A stretch of DNA of 64,000 nt, from positions 1,054,001 through 1,118,000 of the forward strand of contig JAZGTN010000094.1 of NCBI GenBank assembly GCA_037783415.1, written 5' to 3'. The position numbers and the translations under genes are program-made. Each line of letters starts with the position of its first letter. Positions within the stretch are counted from its first letter, which is position 1. The stretch comes from Leptasterias polaris. Its lineage: Eukaryota > Echinodermata > Asteroidea > Forcipulatida > Asteriidae. Below the pieces are notes generated by a model. That model did no database searches, had not been told where the DNA came from, and saw only the letters and a list, made by a program, of their open reading frames with translations. Positions 24,907 to 38,234 of the stretch are shown piece after piece.

Positions 24907-25543
24907 AGTGAAGGTATATGTTTGGTAATCACTCTTAAAATTAATGGCAATAAAACCTTATTAGTTCGAAGCCTACAGCAGCTTTCAAGCATTTTGAGAA
25001 ACATTTCACTTCGAAGTAATGTGGTTATGTAAAAAAGTATCAGTTTTTATGCCCCCAAATCTGAATTGGAGAAATGTTTCTGTCAAATATGTTTCTCAGA
25101 TTGTGTATTCCTATAAGGGATTATTCTTCATGTGTGCACATAAACCCTGGGAAGCCCAAGGTTTATTAATAATAAAAAAGGGGGTGAGTATTGTATTAGA
25201 GGATATTAAGCAAAGGGTTAAGGTTAAGGCTGCAAAAGTGAAGAGGAATGACGACACAGGTCGCTATTCATGTTACATGGATGTCACAGTGGGGCTGAGT
25301 GGGTGTTTGACTTATTTTTCCCCCATTTTATATTTGTTTTGAGATTTTTTAAATGTAACATATGTGTCACATGGGGATCCCCAGGGATTTATTCACTCCG
25401 GTTTGACCATACCTCAAAAACACAACTGCCTTTTGAAATGAAATTTTCACTGCTTAGTTTTATTGCCGGCATATATATATATATACATTAGTATAGGATT
25501 TTAACAATTGACCGGTTCCAAAAACCAAAGGTATACTTCACCT
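24907..25543. mobile_element. TTAA-flanked MITE, copy 2, with about 300 bp extra
   Basis: TTAA flanks both ends (24903-24906 and 25544-25547). The termini are AGTGAAGGTATATGTTTGGT and, reverse-complemented, AGGTGAAGTATACCTTTGGT. The left and right thirds match copy 1 at 20230. The middle (about 25130-25440) has no counterpart there, so either copy 1 lost it or copy 2 gained an insert. A (TA) run lies at 25473-25487. Confidence 0.8.
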
Positions 25544-27201
25544 TTAAATTGGCAATGTGTGGCATTATTTGGTGGATTTGAAAACATGTTTTGACCCTAA
25601 CTGTTTGCAAGTATTTGTTTGACATACTGCTAAAAAACATGGGGAAAATTGAACCCAATCTGGAGCCAGAGCTGGTGTTGTACTTTATTAATTAACAAAA
25701 CACATGACTGGATCTGGCAGAGTCATTCGACCTCAAAATAGATGCAAAACCATGTCTGTAGAAAAAATGTACAAACAATATGTAAACTGCCACAGCATTA
25801 GTTATAAAACTATCATTGTTTGGTAAATATAGTTTGTTTTTAAATTTGTAAATATTGTCTTCCTTGTCACCCATCTGTCAACAGATTGTTTGCTGGACTT
25901 GTACAAGTTTTGGTTGCCAATAAATCTGCCCCTGCTGATTCTGTGGCAGTTAAACACCAATGTTGACACCTTGACAATTAACAGTTATGAACAGTGATTA
26001 GGTCACTGCTGTATCTCATTAACATCGTATAAAGCAGACATCCCTTGTCAAATTACATTCACACACACACACAGATTTTGACCTTGTAGTACTACTGCAA
26101 AGCAACTCATGGTAGTGTGTGCCTACAAGGTTTCATTATGTCTTCCCATGTTCCTTTTAAAAAGTTAGATGGAACTAGCTTGAAATAGCAGAAAGTTTCT
26201 TCCAGATGTACACATCCTTTTTGAAGGAGGGCACAGGATGTCTTGCGAAGGATGAATGAATCATCCATGTGATTGATGCAAAGTGTTCCTGGCTCTACTA
26301 AAGACTGTCCACAATTGAAACATTATGTCCACTTCTCAAGCACTTTACTTTTAGTTTTGGAGAAAATGCATATTCATCGTTCATAGAAAATAGATTAGTT
26401 GATTAAAGTTGAACTCATATCCAGAACATGAGACTTTTGATTTCTCATTGGGATTGAACTTGTTTTAGCTGCCAGTAATAATTTGAATGATTTTTGTCAA
26501 AATGAGCTGTTAGTCTGCATCTTAAAATAGAAGGGAATTTTTTCAATAAAATTGAAACAAGCTACAGTTTGTAATAAATGAATACGTCTCTAATCATTTG
26601 TAAAAGGATGAATATCAACAACTTATTTACATCCACAAACAATAATTTATGTCAACTAAAATGATCTTGGATAGTTTTTGAATATAATAATGTGAAACTA
26701 ATGCAAGTTGTAATACTATAAACCCCCTTGCATGACGTCACAAGCCCAAACAGTGCCCTCACTGAGGTTAATGAAGGCTTAGAATTGGTTGAGAGTTGTG
26801 CTGGCATGTACATGCATGCACAATTTTAATCTTGTTGGGTGCATCTAATATGACAAGAGATCTCCAGGTAGAGATCTTTTGCCACATTTGTGATATACAT
26901 TGCAATTTTTCTTCAAAATTGGTAAAATAATGGTAAGAAATTATTGCAATTTGCATTTTTCTTTCTAGTCATTTTCAACATTTTGTTCGGTCATTGAACA
27001 TCAAATCTACAGCAATTAACTTTTTAAAATAAGATTCACTTAATTGATTCAAGTGTTGTATTTTAGAGGTCATATCATTGTGAAAGAGGTCATTTCTAAA
27101 TTAGTAGCTGTGGCTGCAGCTCAAACCGGATCACTGATTCCTACATCCATAGCAACAGCCACAAACACCAATTCAAATGTGGCAAGAGGTTTAACTTTGC
27201 T

Positions 27202-27510
27202 ATAGACCTTTCTTTTGCAACGTCACAACCTGAGTTTTTGCCAACCCAGGTTGGAAAAATATGGAAAGCCATAACTGCAAATCAAAAACAGATTGCCACA
27301 GTTTGTAGCAGTGTTACACAAATATTCAAAAATAGTGTTGAATTTGTTGGAAACAAATCAACCAATCATGGAAGGTATTTCCGTTCATGAATCTTTACAG
27401 AAAATGTTGAATTTGGTCACAACATTTTTTAACACGATTGAATGTTTTGCTGACATTCGGCTGGCCATTCCAACCGGCGCACTTTGTTTATCAACAAAAG
27501 AAAGGTCTAT
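27202..27510. mobile_element. Short inverted-repeat element, TAGACCTTTC type
   Basis: The left end is ATAGACCTTTCTTTTG and the right end is its exact reverse complement, 309 bp apart. ACGTCACAACC follows the left terminus, recalling the element at 19513. A 75-codon frame crosses it but shows no domain. The flanking duplication is unclear (TA on one side, TT on the other). Confidence 0.7.
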
Positions 27511-30282
27511 TAAGTGCTAGTTATTGTGTCTGCTGCCCTCTGCTGTTGCATTGTTGGCAATCATCCATGAGGAGATTGCAAGTGGATGATTTCATTATCG
27601 TTGATTGATTAAAAAAGGCTATTATTTCTTTTTGAACAGGATAATATTAATTGAAAAGAGGGAGTGTTTAGAACAAAGCTGAAGAATTATGCATTCTTGG
27701 TGAAAATGTGAGAGTTCATCTCATCCTCCAATGCACTTGTAGCTGTTGTGTAGGAGGATAGTAATTGACAGTTGGTTGATGTGTGGGCTCAGGTGTTCCA
27801 AACCTAGTGTAATCATATTATAGCTTCAATAGATGCTACCTCATGCTCAATGTCCTGGGAGGATTCCAAATTGAAATGCTGGTTTTTACATCTTATTATA
27901 AGTAGGACCAATGTATCAGGGTGTAGGTGCATGGACCTTTGGCTTAAGTTGACCTTCCATGCTGCATGTAATGCATCATGAATGGGTTTTGTATTCACTT
28001 TATTACTTTTTACTGAAGAACTTGTGAAGATTGATGACCAATTTATTTTCTCATGTTTAACCATTGCTATAACAGTGACTAACAATCGTATCAGCAATAA
28101 GGACAATTTTTATTGCAGTCCTCATGTTTCTTTATTGCTCCTATTCATCCACGGTTAAAACACATCAAAAATAAAACTGGAAACTGAACAAAAATCCACA
28201 CTGTGGATTGTACCCTCGCTGTATATTTTCACCTTTGTAAAGTGTTCAAGCATATCTATCATCAAAGGGTTTTACAGTGATCATGATGAGAAAATCAAAA
28301 TGTTATAAAGCTTTGGACAACTTTCAAAGGACTATGAGAACATTGATTTCCTCTGACAGGAACTTGTTTGGTTTTTCAAGTGGCATTCATGAAGATTAAG
28401 ACCCCCTCCCCTTCTTCCCAATCCTCATTTGCATCCCATGCTGTCTGGTCAACAGGCAGCATGTGTTGGTGATTTGTCACTCAGGTCTTGGATTCTGCCA
28501 GCCCTCCTGAGGCTCTTGCACCTTGCTGCTAGCAGACATCATTTACCCTCCCTCACTCTGGAATAATCCTTAGACAGTATATTTCATCCACCTGTGCCAT
28601 TCTCACATATCTGGAGGTTGGCGGGCATAGCTGGCATGCCAAAATTCCTGGGTTAGGCAGAAGTACATGGGCAGTGTGATCTTTAACTGTGACAACAAGG
28701 TTCTCGATTTACACTAAAGTGTTTTACTGTTGGCTGATTAGGGCATTCATAAACCCTTTGCTCATATGTCATTAGTATCATTGTTTAACAATTTTCGAGC
28801 AAATTATGAAGTAATGTGATATATATTTCCACTTGAGAATTTAATGGCATCAATCTTTTTCCCGGAATATATGGATTTTCCTTTGAACATCTGTGTTTCA
28901 TTTAATGTGACTCACCTTGGTTTTATTTTGTCACATTTTCCCAAATGTGTGCATAAAATGGCACCTTTGACCATTCTAGATCTATTTTTTAAATGATAGA
29001 CCAATCCAACTCCGTCCCTGAACACATTATTATTATTCTGGTTTATTCATATAAAAAACACGGAGGTAGGCAGCTTCAAAAGAGCAGCTGAAATAACCAC
29101 GTTTACACTTTACAAGAATTAAAAATATCCAAACGCTCAAAGTTGTGACAGGTTACAGTCCAATTATAAAGTGTAAACAAGTTTCCGATATTTGCGTTTC
29201 TGCATCATGTTTACAATAAAATGAGAAATAAGGTTTAGAGAAAATTGTTGTGCAAAACAATTTCTTCTGGTATCCAGTAAAGAAAAAAAACCTTCAGATT
29301 CCTTCATTACCATTCATACCTTTGAGTATAACTATCATGTTTCCACTTTCTTTGTGTCTTTGTTGGTGAGGAATGACAAATATCCTTGTTCAAGTTGGTC
29401 TTATGAGAGGGCCTTTCAATTTAGTGCTAATAAAACTGCTTCCAATTGGTGTAGGATTCCTGATGTTGGGGAACTGCTGGAGGGGCAATGGTCAAAAGTG
29501 AATCCCCAGTAGACTGCCCCAAATTCTATGAAGTAACATGTGTTGATCTGCTGACATGTTTAACAGGAGGTAGCCCTGTAAAGTCTATCATCACACAGGT
29601 CTACCCTGCCTTCTGCCTGCAAACTCTCCTGCAATTGAAACTACTGGCAAAGTCATTAGGATTACCTTCCAAGACTGATGACAATTGGCGTATTCATTCC
29701 TGAGCCAAAGTGGCTGATAGTTTGGCTGAGCTGGAGGCATATTTGCCAGTAGTGCTTTTTACCATTCCCAGTGGAGAAAGAGTGCATCAGCATTTTTTAA
29801 TGCCCATGATTCAATGGCTTTCACATGTGTTCTTAAGGTGGGTGTGGCTTTGGAACAAACAAGCAGGAGGAATTGAAAGGTATAATGTACATGTACTTAG
29901 GTATTAAAACTGCACTCCTTCTGGAAATTTAAGGTATATGATGAGATACGGTAGATAGATAAATCTTTATTATCCCTCACATGGGGAAATTTAAATGGCC
30001 TTGACAAAAACTGGGTAAACAAATCAATCAATAATTAGCAGAATATCAAAAACACTTCTAAATATTATGATGGCATATAAAATTGAACTATAACATATTT
30101 TATACGACAACATTCATTTTCAAAATGCGAGGATAATTTTGTAGTGAGGGATTAGAGCCACATGACAGTTCATCTCTTCAGCTTCTCATTTGATAGCTTC
30201 TGGCATAAGTGAGTTTACTATCCTTCTGTGCTCTGTTCCCTTTTTAGGGGGTGGGGGTGAACTAAGAAAAGTTGACTAGAAT

Positions 30283-30350
30283 GGGATTTGAACTTGCCAC
30301 ATTTGAATGCTCAACCAACTGAACTATCTAACCCTAATGTTGGCAGTTTC
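30283..30350 (-). mobile_element. tRNA-derived SINE head (family A)
   Basis: The minus strand reads CTGCCAACATTAGGGTTAGA, then TAGTTCAGTTGG (A-box-like), and about 30 bases later GTTCAAATCCC (B-box-like). The flank before the head matches the other family A copies. It is degenerate and not a functional tRNA gene. Confidence 0.7.
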
Positions 30351-30619
30351 CCGATGTCTTCAATAACTTTTTTCCCATCAGCATTTTTTTTTTTTTCGGC
30401 GAGCGATTTGCATCACAATGCCAGCCTATAAATAGCTTTGTTGTGGGTTCTGGCTCTGTTTTTGTTTTTGTTCTTGGTATGGCCTTCAAAAACCTTGCTT
30501 CTTAGAAGTAAATGTTTGGTAATACTTTGTGCATTTTTTTTGTAATACTTTATGCAGGTTTTCTTCTATTTATAATGTTTTTCACCTTTTCTTGTAAAAA
30601 TTTTGTTTTTAAGTTTAAA

Positions 30620-30712
30620 TTTTACATTTTTGTCAGCGCTTTGGCGTAGCCTCTATGTAAGGGTTCTACAAATTGCACTATTATTATCATTATTATTGTT
30701 ATGGAAATAACC
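30620..30712 (+). mobile_element. Probable CR1/L2-like LINE tail
   Basis: GTCAGCGCTTTGGCGTAGCC and CTCTATGTAAGGG are followed by a run of TTATTATCATTATTATTG. It is similar in layout to the tails at 12425 and 23225 but more diverged. Confidence 0.5.
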
Positions 30713-31136
30713 ACATTTTTAAAGAATTGTCTTTAATAAAACCACTGGAATGCTTGCACCTTTCAAAATGGGTTTTTTGGCTATATTAATAACTTGTAAG
30801 GACAAGATTTATATAAATCACAACAATTCCAGTTGGTTCACAAATGATCAGACAACATGTTCAATATTGAAAGGCCAAATAATCAACCTTTATGTCAAGG
30901 TCAAGGTTGAAGTATGTGGGATGTGGGATGTGTAAGTGACCTGTGATCCCGCTTCCCTAAAACGTGTAACAGTAGAGTTGGCTAGTTTGATCTAGATGGG
31001 GAAGGGTTGAAAGTGTCACCGTAGTTTTTAGGAAGGATGTGAATTATCTCTGGCATTTTTGTAATACTTTTCAAATGGCCTTTGGTTCTTTGAATGAGAA
31101 CTAATTGGATCTTAGTCAGTCTCAAAGTGACATTTG

Positions 31137-31150
31137 CCCCCCCCCCCCCC
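31137..31150. repeat. Run of 14 C
   Basis: An uninterrupted C14 tract. Confidence 0.9.
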
Positions 31151-31373
31151 TCTTTAAAATGATAGCATCAAGTTCATCAAAATTAAACTCATTTATGTAC
31201 AATTATTTCAAACCATATGGAGAAATTTATATGCTTTAGTACCATCAAGTTTGCAGACAATTTCAATGATAGCCGGCTTTATTTCTTTTATTAAAAAAAA
31301 CCCCAAACAATTGTGCTAAAAACAGACGCTTGTAACACATTATTTAATACTCTATGGATGGATGCACAGTTAA

Positions 31374-31728
31374 AGGTATTATACAGGATTGGCAGAGCTG
31401 ACAAAATAATCACAGACAGTGTTCATGTTTTGTGTAACCAACCACATACATGAAATAACAAACCTGTGAAAATTTGAGCTCAATTGGTCATCGAGGTCAC
31501 GAGAAAATAGTGAAAAGAGAACTTATGTGTTTTCTGTTTTTCAAACATGGAGTTTATTATCACGCGCGATAAAAACTATTGTTTTACTCATTTCTCAGAA
31601 ACGATAGCATTTTAGGCAGAAATATTTTAAGGAACCCTTTCTACCATTACTTACTTTAAATCATGTAAGTTATGTGTGAATCTGTGAACATTTGTGTTTT
31701 TCGATCTTACCAATAGTGTACAGGGCCT
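31374..31728. mobile_element. TTAA-flanked MITE, copy 3
   Basis: Perfect TTAA occurs at both ends (31370-31373 and 31729-31732). The body contains ATAACAAACCTGTGAAAATT, then TTGAGCTCAATTGGTCATCG, in common with copies at 42697 (inverted) and 47882. The right end reads ACCAATAGTGTACAGGGCCT, the family's usual terminus. Confidence 0.85.
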
Positions 31729-33629
31729 TTAAAGCCAAGATGCAAAATTATATTGTGTGTCAGTATTGGAAGCAAGAAACTGTTTTCCTTGGTTGGAGTT
31801 TAGACATTTAATTTTTGGGGCAGGGTTATGATGGGCCAACTTTGTTTACTTGATATACTTATTTATGAATTTCAAATAAATATTATAAGACTCAATAGTA
31901 GTGAACAGAAGATTTGACAACAATCATTGTCTGCACTTAAAAGGATATCTTGACAAATTTGTACTAAAATGCTCTTTGTCATGTTTCAGTGATTTATTTG
32001 TAGTTCCTACAGTTTTGTTTATCCAGTTCCCAATGATGGTGATGGTTTATCATTTTTGTGTGTGATAAAAAATGTGTATTTTCTTCCTTTTTTAAAGAAA
32101 GGTTTTAGACTTAGAGATAGATGGTTTCATTTTTAATTTCAGTATAGGGCCTAATTATTTTTATTTGACTTGGAATCCAAGTTAGAGAGTATCAAAGTCT
32201 TCTTCTGAGATATTATCACAAGTAACTCAAGACTTTGCCAAATGGCCAGGAAGTTAGCTCAAATGGAAAAATATAATGAAGGAAAATTGCAATTTTGCAC
32301 ATTCTGTAACAAATTTCCTTTTGTTCAGTTGTCAAATGCAGACAGCGTTGTGCTCATTTAACATATTCTTGATATATTCCTGTGAATTAATATTTAAACG
32401 AAAGTTGCCTACTCCTGTTTTCTGATGCGATACATTTAATAATTAATTTTGTTTCAGTAGGAAAGACCCCCAAATCAAAGCATATTGGACCAGCTGTAGC
32501 AGCTGTGCACTGTAATCAAAGAATGAAAGCTACAGTTGAGTGGCCAGACAGAGCCTTGCTTGTATCTCACACACTGCTTTGTCCACCCACCCACTGACCT
32601 GATTTACCCCTACTACTGGTGTATTCAGGTATTGAAGCAGTCATACCTTCCAATTAACCTTGTCTAACGTGAACATGAAATGAGAATGGGAAAGGTGTTA
32701 ATTAGCATTAATTTGCATACGTAAATTTTACAGTTCAGGACATTTTAGTTTCATTTGTCTCTAATGCAAAATCATCACGCCTTGATGAAAGTTTTAAAAT
32801 CTTAGAGCTGAGAGTGCATGGAGTGGGTTATGATTCAAACTTGTCTCCATGAATAATTATCTTCTTACTGCAAGTTATCAAAGTAGTATTGGCTCACAAT
32901 GATAACCCAATGTGTGCAGTGCAGTTGGTCCTCTTGCCTTATTTGGAAGTTTTTATTTGTAATTCATACGAACTGGTATCTCAAAAAGGTAAGGGTAGAG
33001 AGATAAGAATGCTTTGTGGCAATGTTTTGTCAGAGGTTTTACAATCCAATATGGGTTGGGACCAGGGACTATATAGCAGGGTTCCTTCATGTTCCAAGTA
33101 GAAGGTGAAGAATGGCACATCTTTGGTTGTTCCAAAAAAAAAATATCAAAAATTAACCAAGCAAAGGATTTATGAACCAATGAAATATTGATATTAATTG
33201 TGATTACTCTCCATGAGCTAACAGACCAATCAATAAACACCACTTTTGAACCATTTTATGTTTAACAAATAAACAAAAATAAAAATAGTATTAACCATGA
33301 AAAAAATCTGGATAATATTAGAATATTCTTAATTTAAACACAGCATCTCATATAAAACAAGGAATGATGAATGTCATTTTGAGGTGTGGCTCAATCTGGT
33401 TGAACTTGCCAAATTATTTGCCTGATCTCCCAGAGTATCTTGTAAACAACAATCTGAATTGGATTGGAAATATTATACAGATATTGGGTGAATTTGAGTG
33501 CATTGTCACGGGATATAATTATGAAATGAAATCTGGTTTAATCTATGATGAGGGGAGTCGGGTGAAATGGAAAAGCCAGATTTCACTGAGTAATTATGTT
33601 CTGCAACAATGCATTCAATATTTGTTTTA

Positions 33630-33989
33630 TATAACTCGCACATAGATCCTTGTCATTTTAAAACAGTTTCACAATGAACACATATTATAACCGCAGAAAC
33701 TTGTCCACCCTACCCCGCACTCTGAAAATTCTATTATAAGAAACACAAAGTAGATGACTCCATGTAGACACCAAACTTGTTTGCCGTGACATGACCTTGC
33801 CTCGTTTGGATAAACAGGCATAGAACAATTTTTTTTGAAAACGAAGACTGCAAAGCATCAGAAGTGTTGTATAATTAGCCATATAGGACTCCTATATTAC
33901 ATTTTGGAGCCTAATGGCAGTATACATGGCAAAACAAAAGTGGCGCAAGTTCCTCTAATCAAATAACAAGGATCTATGAGTGTGATATA
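33630..33989. mobile_element. Short inverted-repeat element, CATAGATCCTTGT type
   Basis: The left end carries CATAGATCCTTGTCATTT. The right end, reverse-complemented, gives CATAGATCCTTGTTATTT, an 18-bp match with one difference. The match continues outward more weakly to TATAAC/TATATC. About 360 bp in total, with no coding content. TA-rich flanks make the target duplication uncertain. Confidence 0.7.
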
Positions 33990-36900
33990 TAAATGTTGTT
34001 AAAAGTTGTCAACAGAAGCTCTTTTATTATAAATCAAATGTCTAGATAGTTAATTGTTTAGACTGTCTAGACTGCAGCAAGACAAATTATGGTCTGCCAA
34101 GAACTCCATGTTCCTACTTTGATTAAAATGTAAATTATAGTGTTGAAGATATTGAAGAAGAAATGATGTAACCTTGGTGGGAACAAAATGTTTTCAATAT
34201 TTTTTTTTTTTAAATAAAACAATTTAAACTCGCTTATTTTATAGATTCTAATGTTTTAAACCCGGTTTTTTGACAGAGCACTTTCAGAAAATTTTAATTT
34301 ATGGGACTGCAAAGAAATTAACAATTTCAATGTTATAAATTGTTAATACTTTACTTTTATGTGTTTATTTAGAATTACCATACGTAATCAAATTATCTAA
34401 AATAGGATTTAATTTAGTAAAGTAAATGCTGTGTAATACCCTGGCCCAGGTCACATGGTCACCTGTCGTCAATATTTTAACATAAAGGATGTGTACAGTA
34501 TATTGCAGACTACATAACCAATGTATTTGTAAATGCATTTTATGTATTACAGAATTGCAAATGAGAAACGTGTCACTGACAGAAATAAAGCAATCCATTT
34601 CTAAATACAAAAGAAGGTTATCTACTTTGTCTACACTGAAGTATTATCTCATAGCCCCGGTGACTGGCATTACAAATTTGTCAATAATTGTCTTAGCAAT
34701 TTGCCAAAAGTAACAGACATTTTGCAACACAATTACCTTATTCTAATAATGGTCATTAATTAGTGTGATCAAAATGTAGTTCATTTCCATGCAAAAAGGG
34801 GATCAGGTCTTCTTCTTTTCTTCTTATTTAATTTTGTAGAAAAATAAGTAATTAAAAATTCATTGACACATTTAGTTTGATATTAACATAAAAATTTAAG
34901 ACAGACTTAGTTTTTGGATGTGTTAGTTTTCCAGGCCCCCAAACCATGAATACAGACAGAGCCATGGGTATTGGCATGTTTACCAGCTAGTGCTTGTAAA
35001 ACACCAAGGCCCACATATGTGTGGGTTCTCAGCTTGCCTGTAATAGTTACCACTCAATCAGTAATAATATCAGTTTGAGGCTGTCTTTTGTAAACAGCTA
35101 GCAATCCATTTTGCAATAACTACTCTTGCTTGTCAATGGATGGAGAGATGAGGGAACTCATTATGGTGTGAGTAAGCGCCACCTGGTAGAATTCACTGAT
35201 CATAGGTGGAGCTAAGGGAGTGACTACCCGACTACACATAGGCTACATGTTCCTTATACTTCATTCTATAATTAACCACTTTTCAAGCCTATCTTTGTAT
35301 AATCCTTCCATGTCACCTCCTTGCAGGAACAAAAGTCCCCTTTGGTTTCTCTTAAATAAACTTTTGCTTCAATTGGTATTTCCCATGTGTTTAACAGTCT
35401 TGAGAATCGCTTCCAACAATCTGCTAAGATTGTTACTGTTTAGTACAATTGATCCATTTTATTCATTTGGAAGTTTTCCTGCTAATAATAATGAATAGTA
35501 GAGTTGGTGGAACCGTCTGTTTTTCGATGATAAGTGTGGGGGCGATGCACCATGTTGATCGATTCGCCTCCACCGTAACGATCCATAGATTCGATAACCA
35601 TGTGTGATCAATGCTACAGCGTACATGCACCTTCATTAGAGGCTTGGTTTACACTGCCAGCACTGATCAATAGTGGTGACAATACCAGCTGGTCTGTCAC
35701 ATGCCTAGGTTTCTGTGGGATTGAGCCATCTGTGGATGCTGGTAGTGGTAGCTAGAGTGTTCTAGGGGACCTCTCCTTGCTTCTTTTGATAGCCACGTGC
35801 TTAGCTAGCTCTCTCAGTTTACTGTGTTGCCTTGTTTAATGTACAGTTCTACAACAATGATTAAATTGATACAAAACATGTAAGAGCTTTAGAACACATG
35901 ATCCCATGTTATTAAAGCTTGGTTTATTGAAGTGACCAATAACTCAATACAAATGGTGTGAGATGAATTTGCATGATCAGCATGAAGTTAAAATCAGCTT
36001 CATGGGCTCTGTTAGGCAGCCATATGTTTTCCAATGTTCACTGCAACTTTTGAGATGGTTTGAAATCAAATGAATTGCAAATATTCAATTAACAATTAAA
36101 TTATCAAATGAATTGTGAATACAAGCTATATAAGGTCTCAGAAACCAAGTTCTCAATAGCATATACTTTATTTATACTATCGGATGTTAAAATTGACCCT
36201 AATCTGCCATCATCCATCATCCTTTTCCTATGCTCTTTTTTCTCACACTTATCCATTCTGTACCCTCCAACTCATCCATGCATCTGTCTGCATCCTCCTT
36301 TGTCTAATCAACCAAACTTAATAGATCAGACTGAGTGATTGGTGTACTTCATTCATCAAGATTATTAAGTGCGAGTCCCTTGTGATCTAAGGATACTAAT
36401 TGCACCAAGTTCAGATTTGCATGAATTAAATGAACCAGACTTATGAGAAGGGCAGGCTGTTTTTAGAAACTCATACAACTTGTTTTTTGCTTAGTTGCTC
36501 CTTCACAAAAAGGTCCTTGCTACTTTGTTAGTGTCTGCCAAATAAGTTAAAAGTAAAACCAGTTTTTTAGTAAAATAGCATGTGGTTATTGGAAAGGTTG
36601 TGGACTCTTAAGAAGTAGGTCACTCTCCTTGACTCTGTCCTCCATGATTGATTCTACCAAGTTGCAGGGACTCCTTCTAGACAGTAAATCTATATTTATT
36701 TCAGTGAGAAATCTGAAACTTTTTTTTGTTTAGCAATAAATCATGATTACAAAAATTGAGGGGAATATTAAAAGGAAGTCATTAGTAACGATTTGTTGAA
36801 ACTGAAGCAAAATTATTAGTATCACTTCACTGGGTGTGTATCCTAGAGGGGTGCCTCACTATCAATGTAAATCTGAATGGCTAGATTATCTCAAGTTATC

Positions 36901-37350
36901 CTACTACTCTCTTAAACATTGTTATACTCAATCCATCTAATAATAGTTTGCTAATAATATCTTGTTCTTGCACCTGTTTTGAGTTTGCAAGAGATCTAAA
37001 TAATCAAATGTATTATTGATTGAGTTCAGGTAATTGATTCCTCTTAATTAATTTTTCTTGACAATAAGCCTCTCTGTTTATTTTTAAATGCCGATATTTC
37101 TGTATTTTCATGTGGTCAGTGTTTGTCTGAAATAAGTCCATATGGTTGTAAGTGGTGCAATTTTAATTAATATTCATTGATTGAATTGTGGCCTACCCCC
37201 TGGCTGTAACTGCAGAACAAAACAAAAGTGTTAGGAGCCCCATATGTGTTTGTTCATTTTATGAATAAACTGATAATATAGCAAAATAGTTCAGACTTGC
37301 TTAGGAAACTCATAATTAATGTATCAAATCTTGTGGAATTATGTGGAATA

Positions 37351-37435
37351 TACAATTATTTTCATTGGTGTGGTTAACCAGATACCCAGAGTATACCTGG
37401 GTATCTGGTTAACCACACCAATGAAAATAATTGTA
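37351..37435. repeat. Perfect 39-bp inverted repeat with 7-nt loop
   Basis: The arms 37351-37389 and 37397-37435 are exact reverse complements, including GGTGTGGTTAACCAGATACC in the left arm. The 7-nt loop contains GTATAC. A transcript would form a fully paired 39-bp stem. It is intronic if the gene model is right. It could be a minimal hairpin transposon or a recent inverted duplication; perfect pairing argues against a classical microRNA precursor. Confidence 0.97.
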
Positions 37436-37654
37436 GTAACGCTTTTGATTTTATTTAATCTTTCTGGTAAAAAAACAAGCGACCCATAAAAATGATTAGT
37501 GCATTGTAATCCGTGGTCTGAAGATATCTGTGTAGAGAAGACACTGAAGAAATGTTCATTTAAATAGATATGGGAGGAAAACCCCAAATAAGTTGGTAAC
37601 CCATGCACTCAGTCAGGAACACTGAAAACCCAATCCAAATGAAGGCCTTGTATT

Positions 37655-37727
37655 GGTCTGGGATTTGAATCGGTGCCCTCAGAGGTGATAAGCAGGGAAG
37701 AAACCACTGAGCCAAAACTGATTGCCC
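37655..37727 (-). mobile_element. tRNA-derived SINE head, different subfamily
   Basis: The minus strand has TTTTGGCTCAGTGG (A-box-like) and, after about 30 bases, CACCGATTCAAATCCCAGAC (B-box-like). The arms do not pair as in a working tRNA. Confidence 0.6.
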
Positions 37728-38040
37728 TCATTAATATTATTGTTTAACTACAAAACCTTTATCAATAAATTTGTATGGTACTGATTGATAGTAAAACCTT
37801 TTTCCAAGATGATTGGTACTTTTTCAACCAGTATAAATTGAGCTTCTTAACACCACATTTTGTGTGAATTCAAATCTTGTGACCATTGTTATACAGGGTA
37901 CATAATGGTGTAATTTATCTAGGTATAAGATTTTTTTTAAATCCAGTTTAAATTTCAAGATGACAGGGTGTTTACAGTTACCTATTTTGGCATGTCAGAT
38001 CATTAAAGTGCTTTTATCAGGGATGTGATTTCTCTTTTAA

Positions 38041-38234
38041 CCAGATTTTTTTTGTTTGCCCCCCCCCCTCCAAAAAAAATATATATATATATAATATATA
38101 TATTTTTAAACTTAAGATCAAATTAATATAAAAAAATGAAAATAAAACCATATACCATTCATGGGCAATGTTTTAAAGCAAACAACTAATAGTTTACTAC
38201 TGTACAAGTCTTGATTGTGGGGGGGGGGGGGGGG
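38041..38234. repeat. Low-complexity cluster: C run, (TA)n and G16
   Basis: A C-rich run at about 38059-38068, an A/T microsatellite at 38073-38105 and an uninterrupted G16 at 38219-38234 lie close together. Confidence 0.85.

Noticed and set aside
32458..32596. Possible internal exon after the acceptor TTGTTTCAG, open in phase 1 for about 46 codons
   Set aside because: It would fit the phase of the gene, but no acceptable donor follows before the stop at about 32595.
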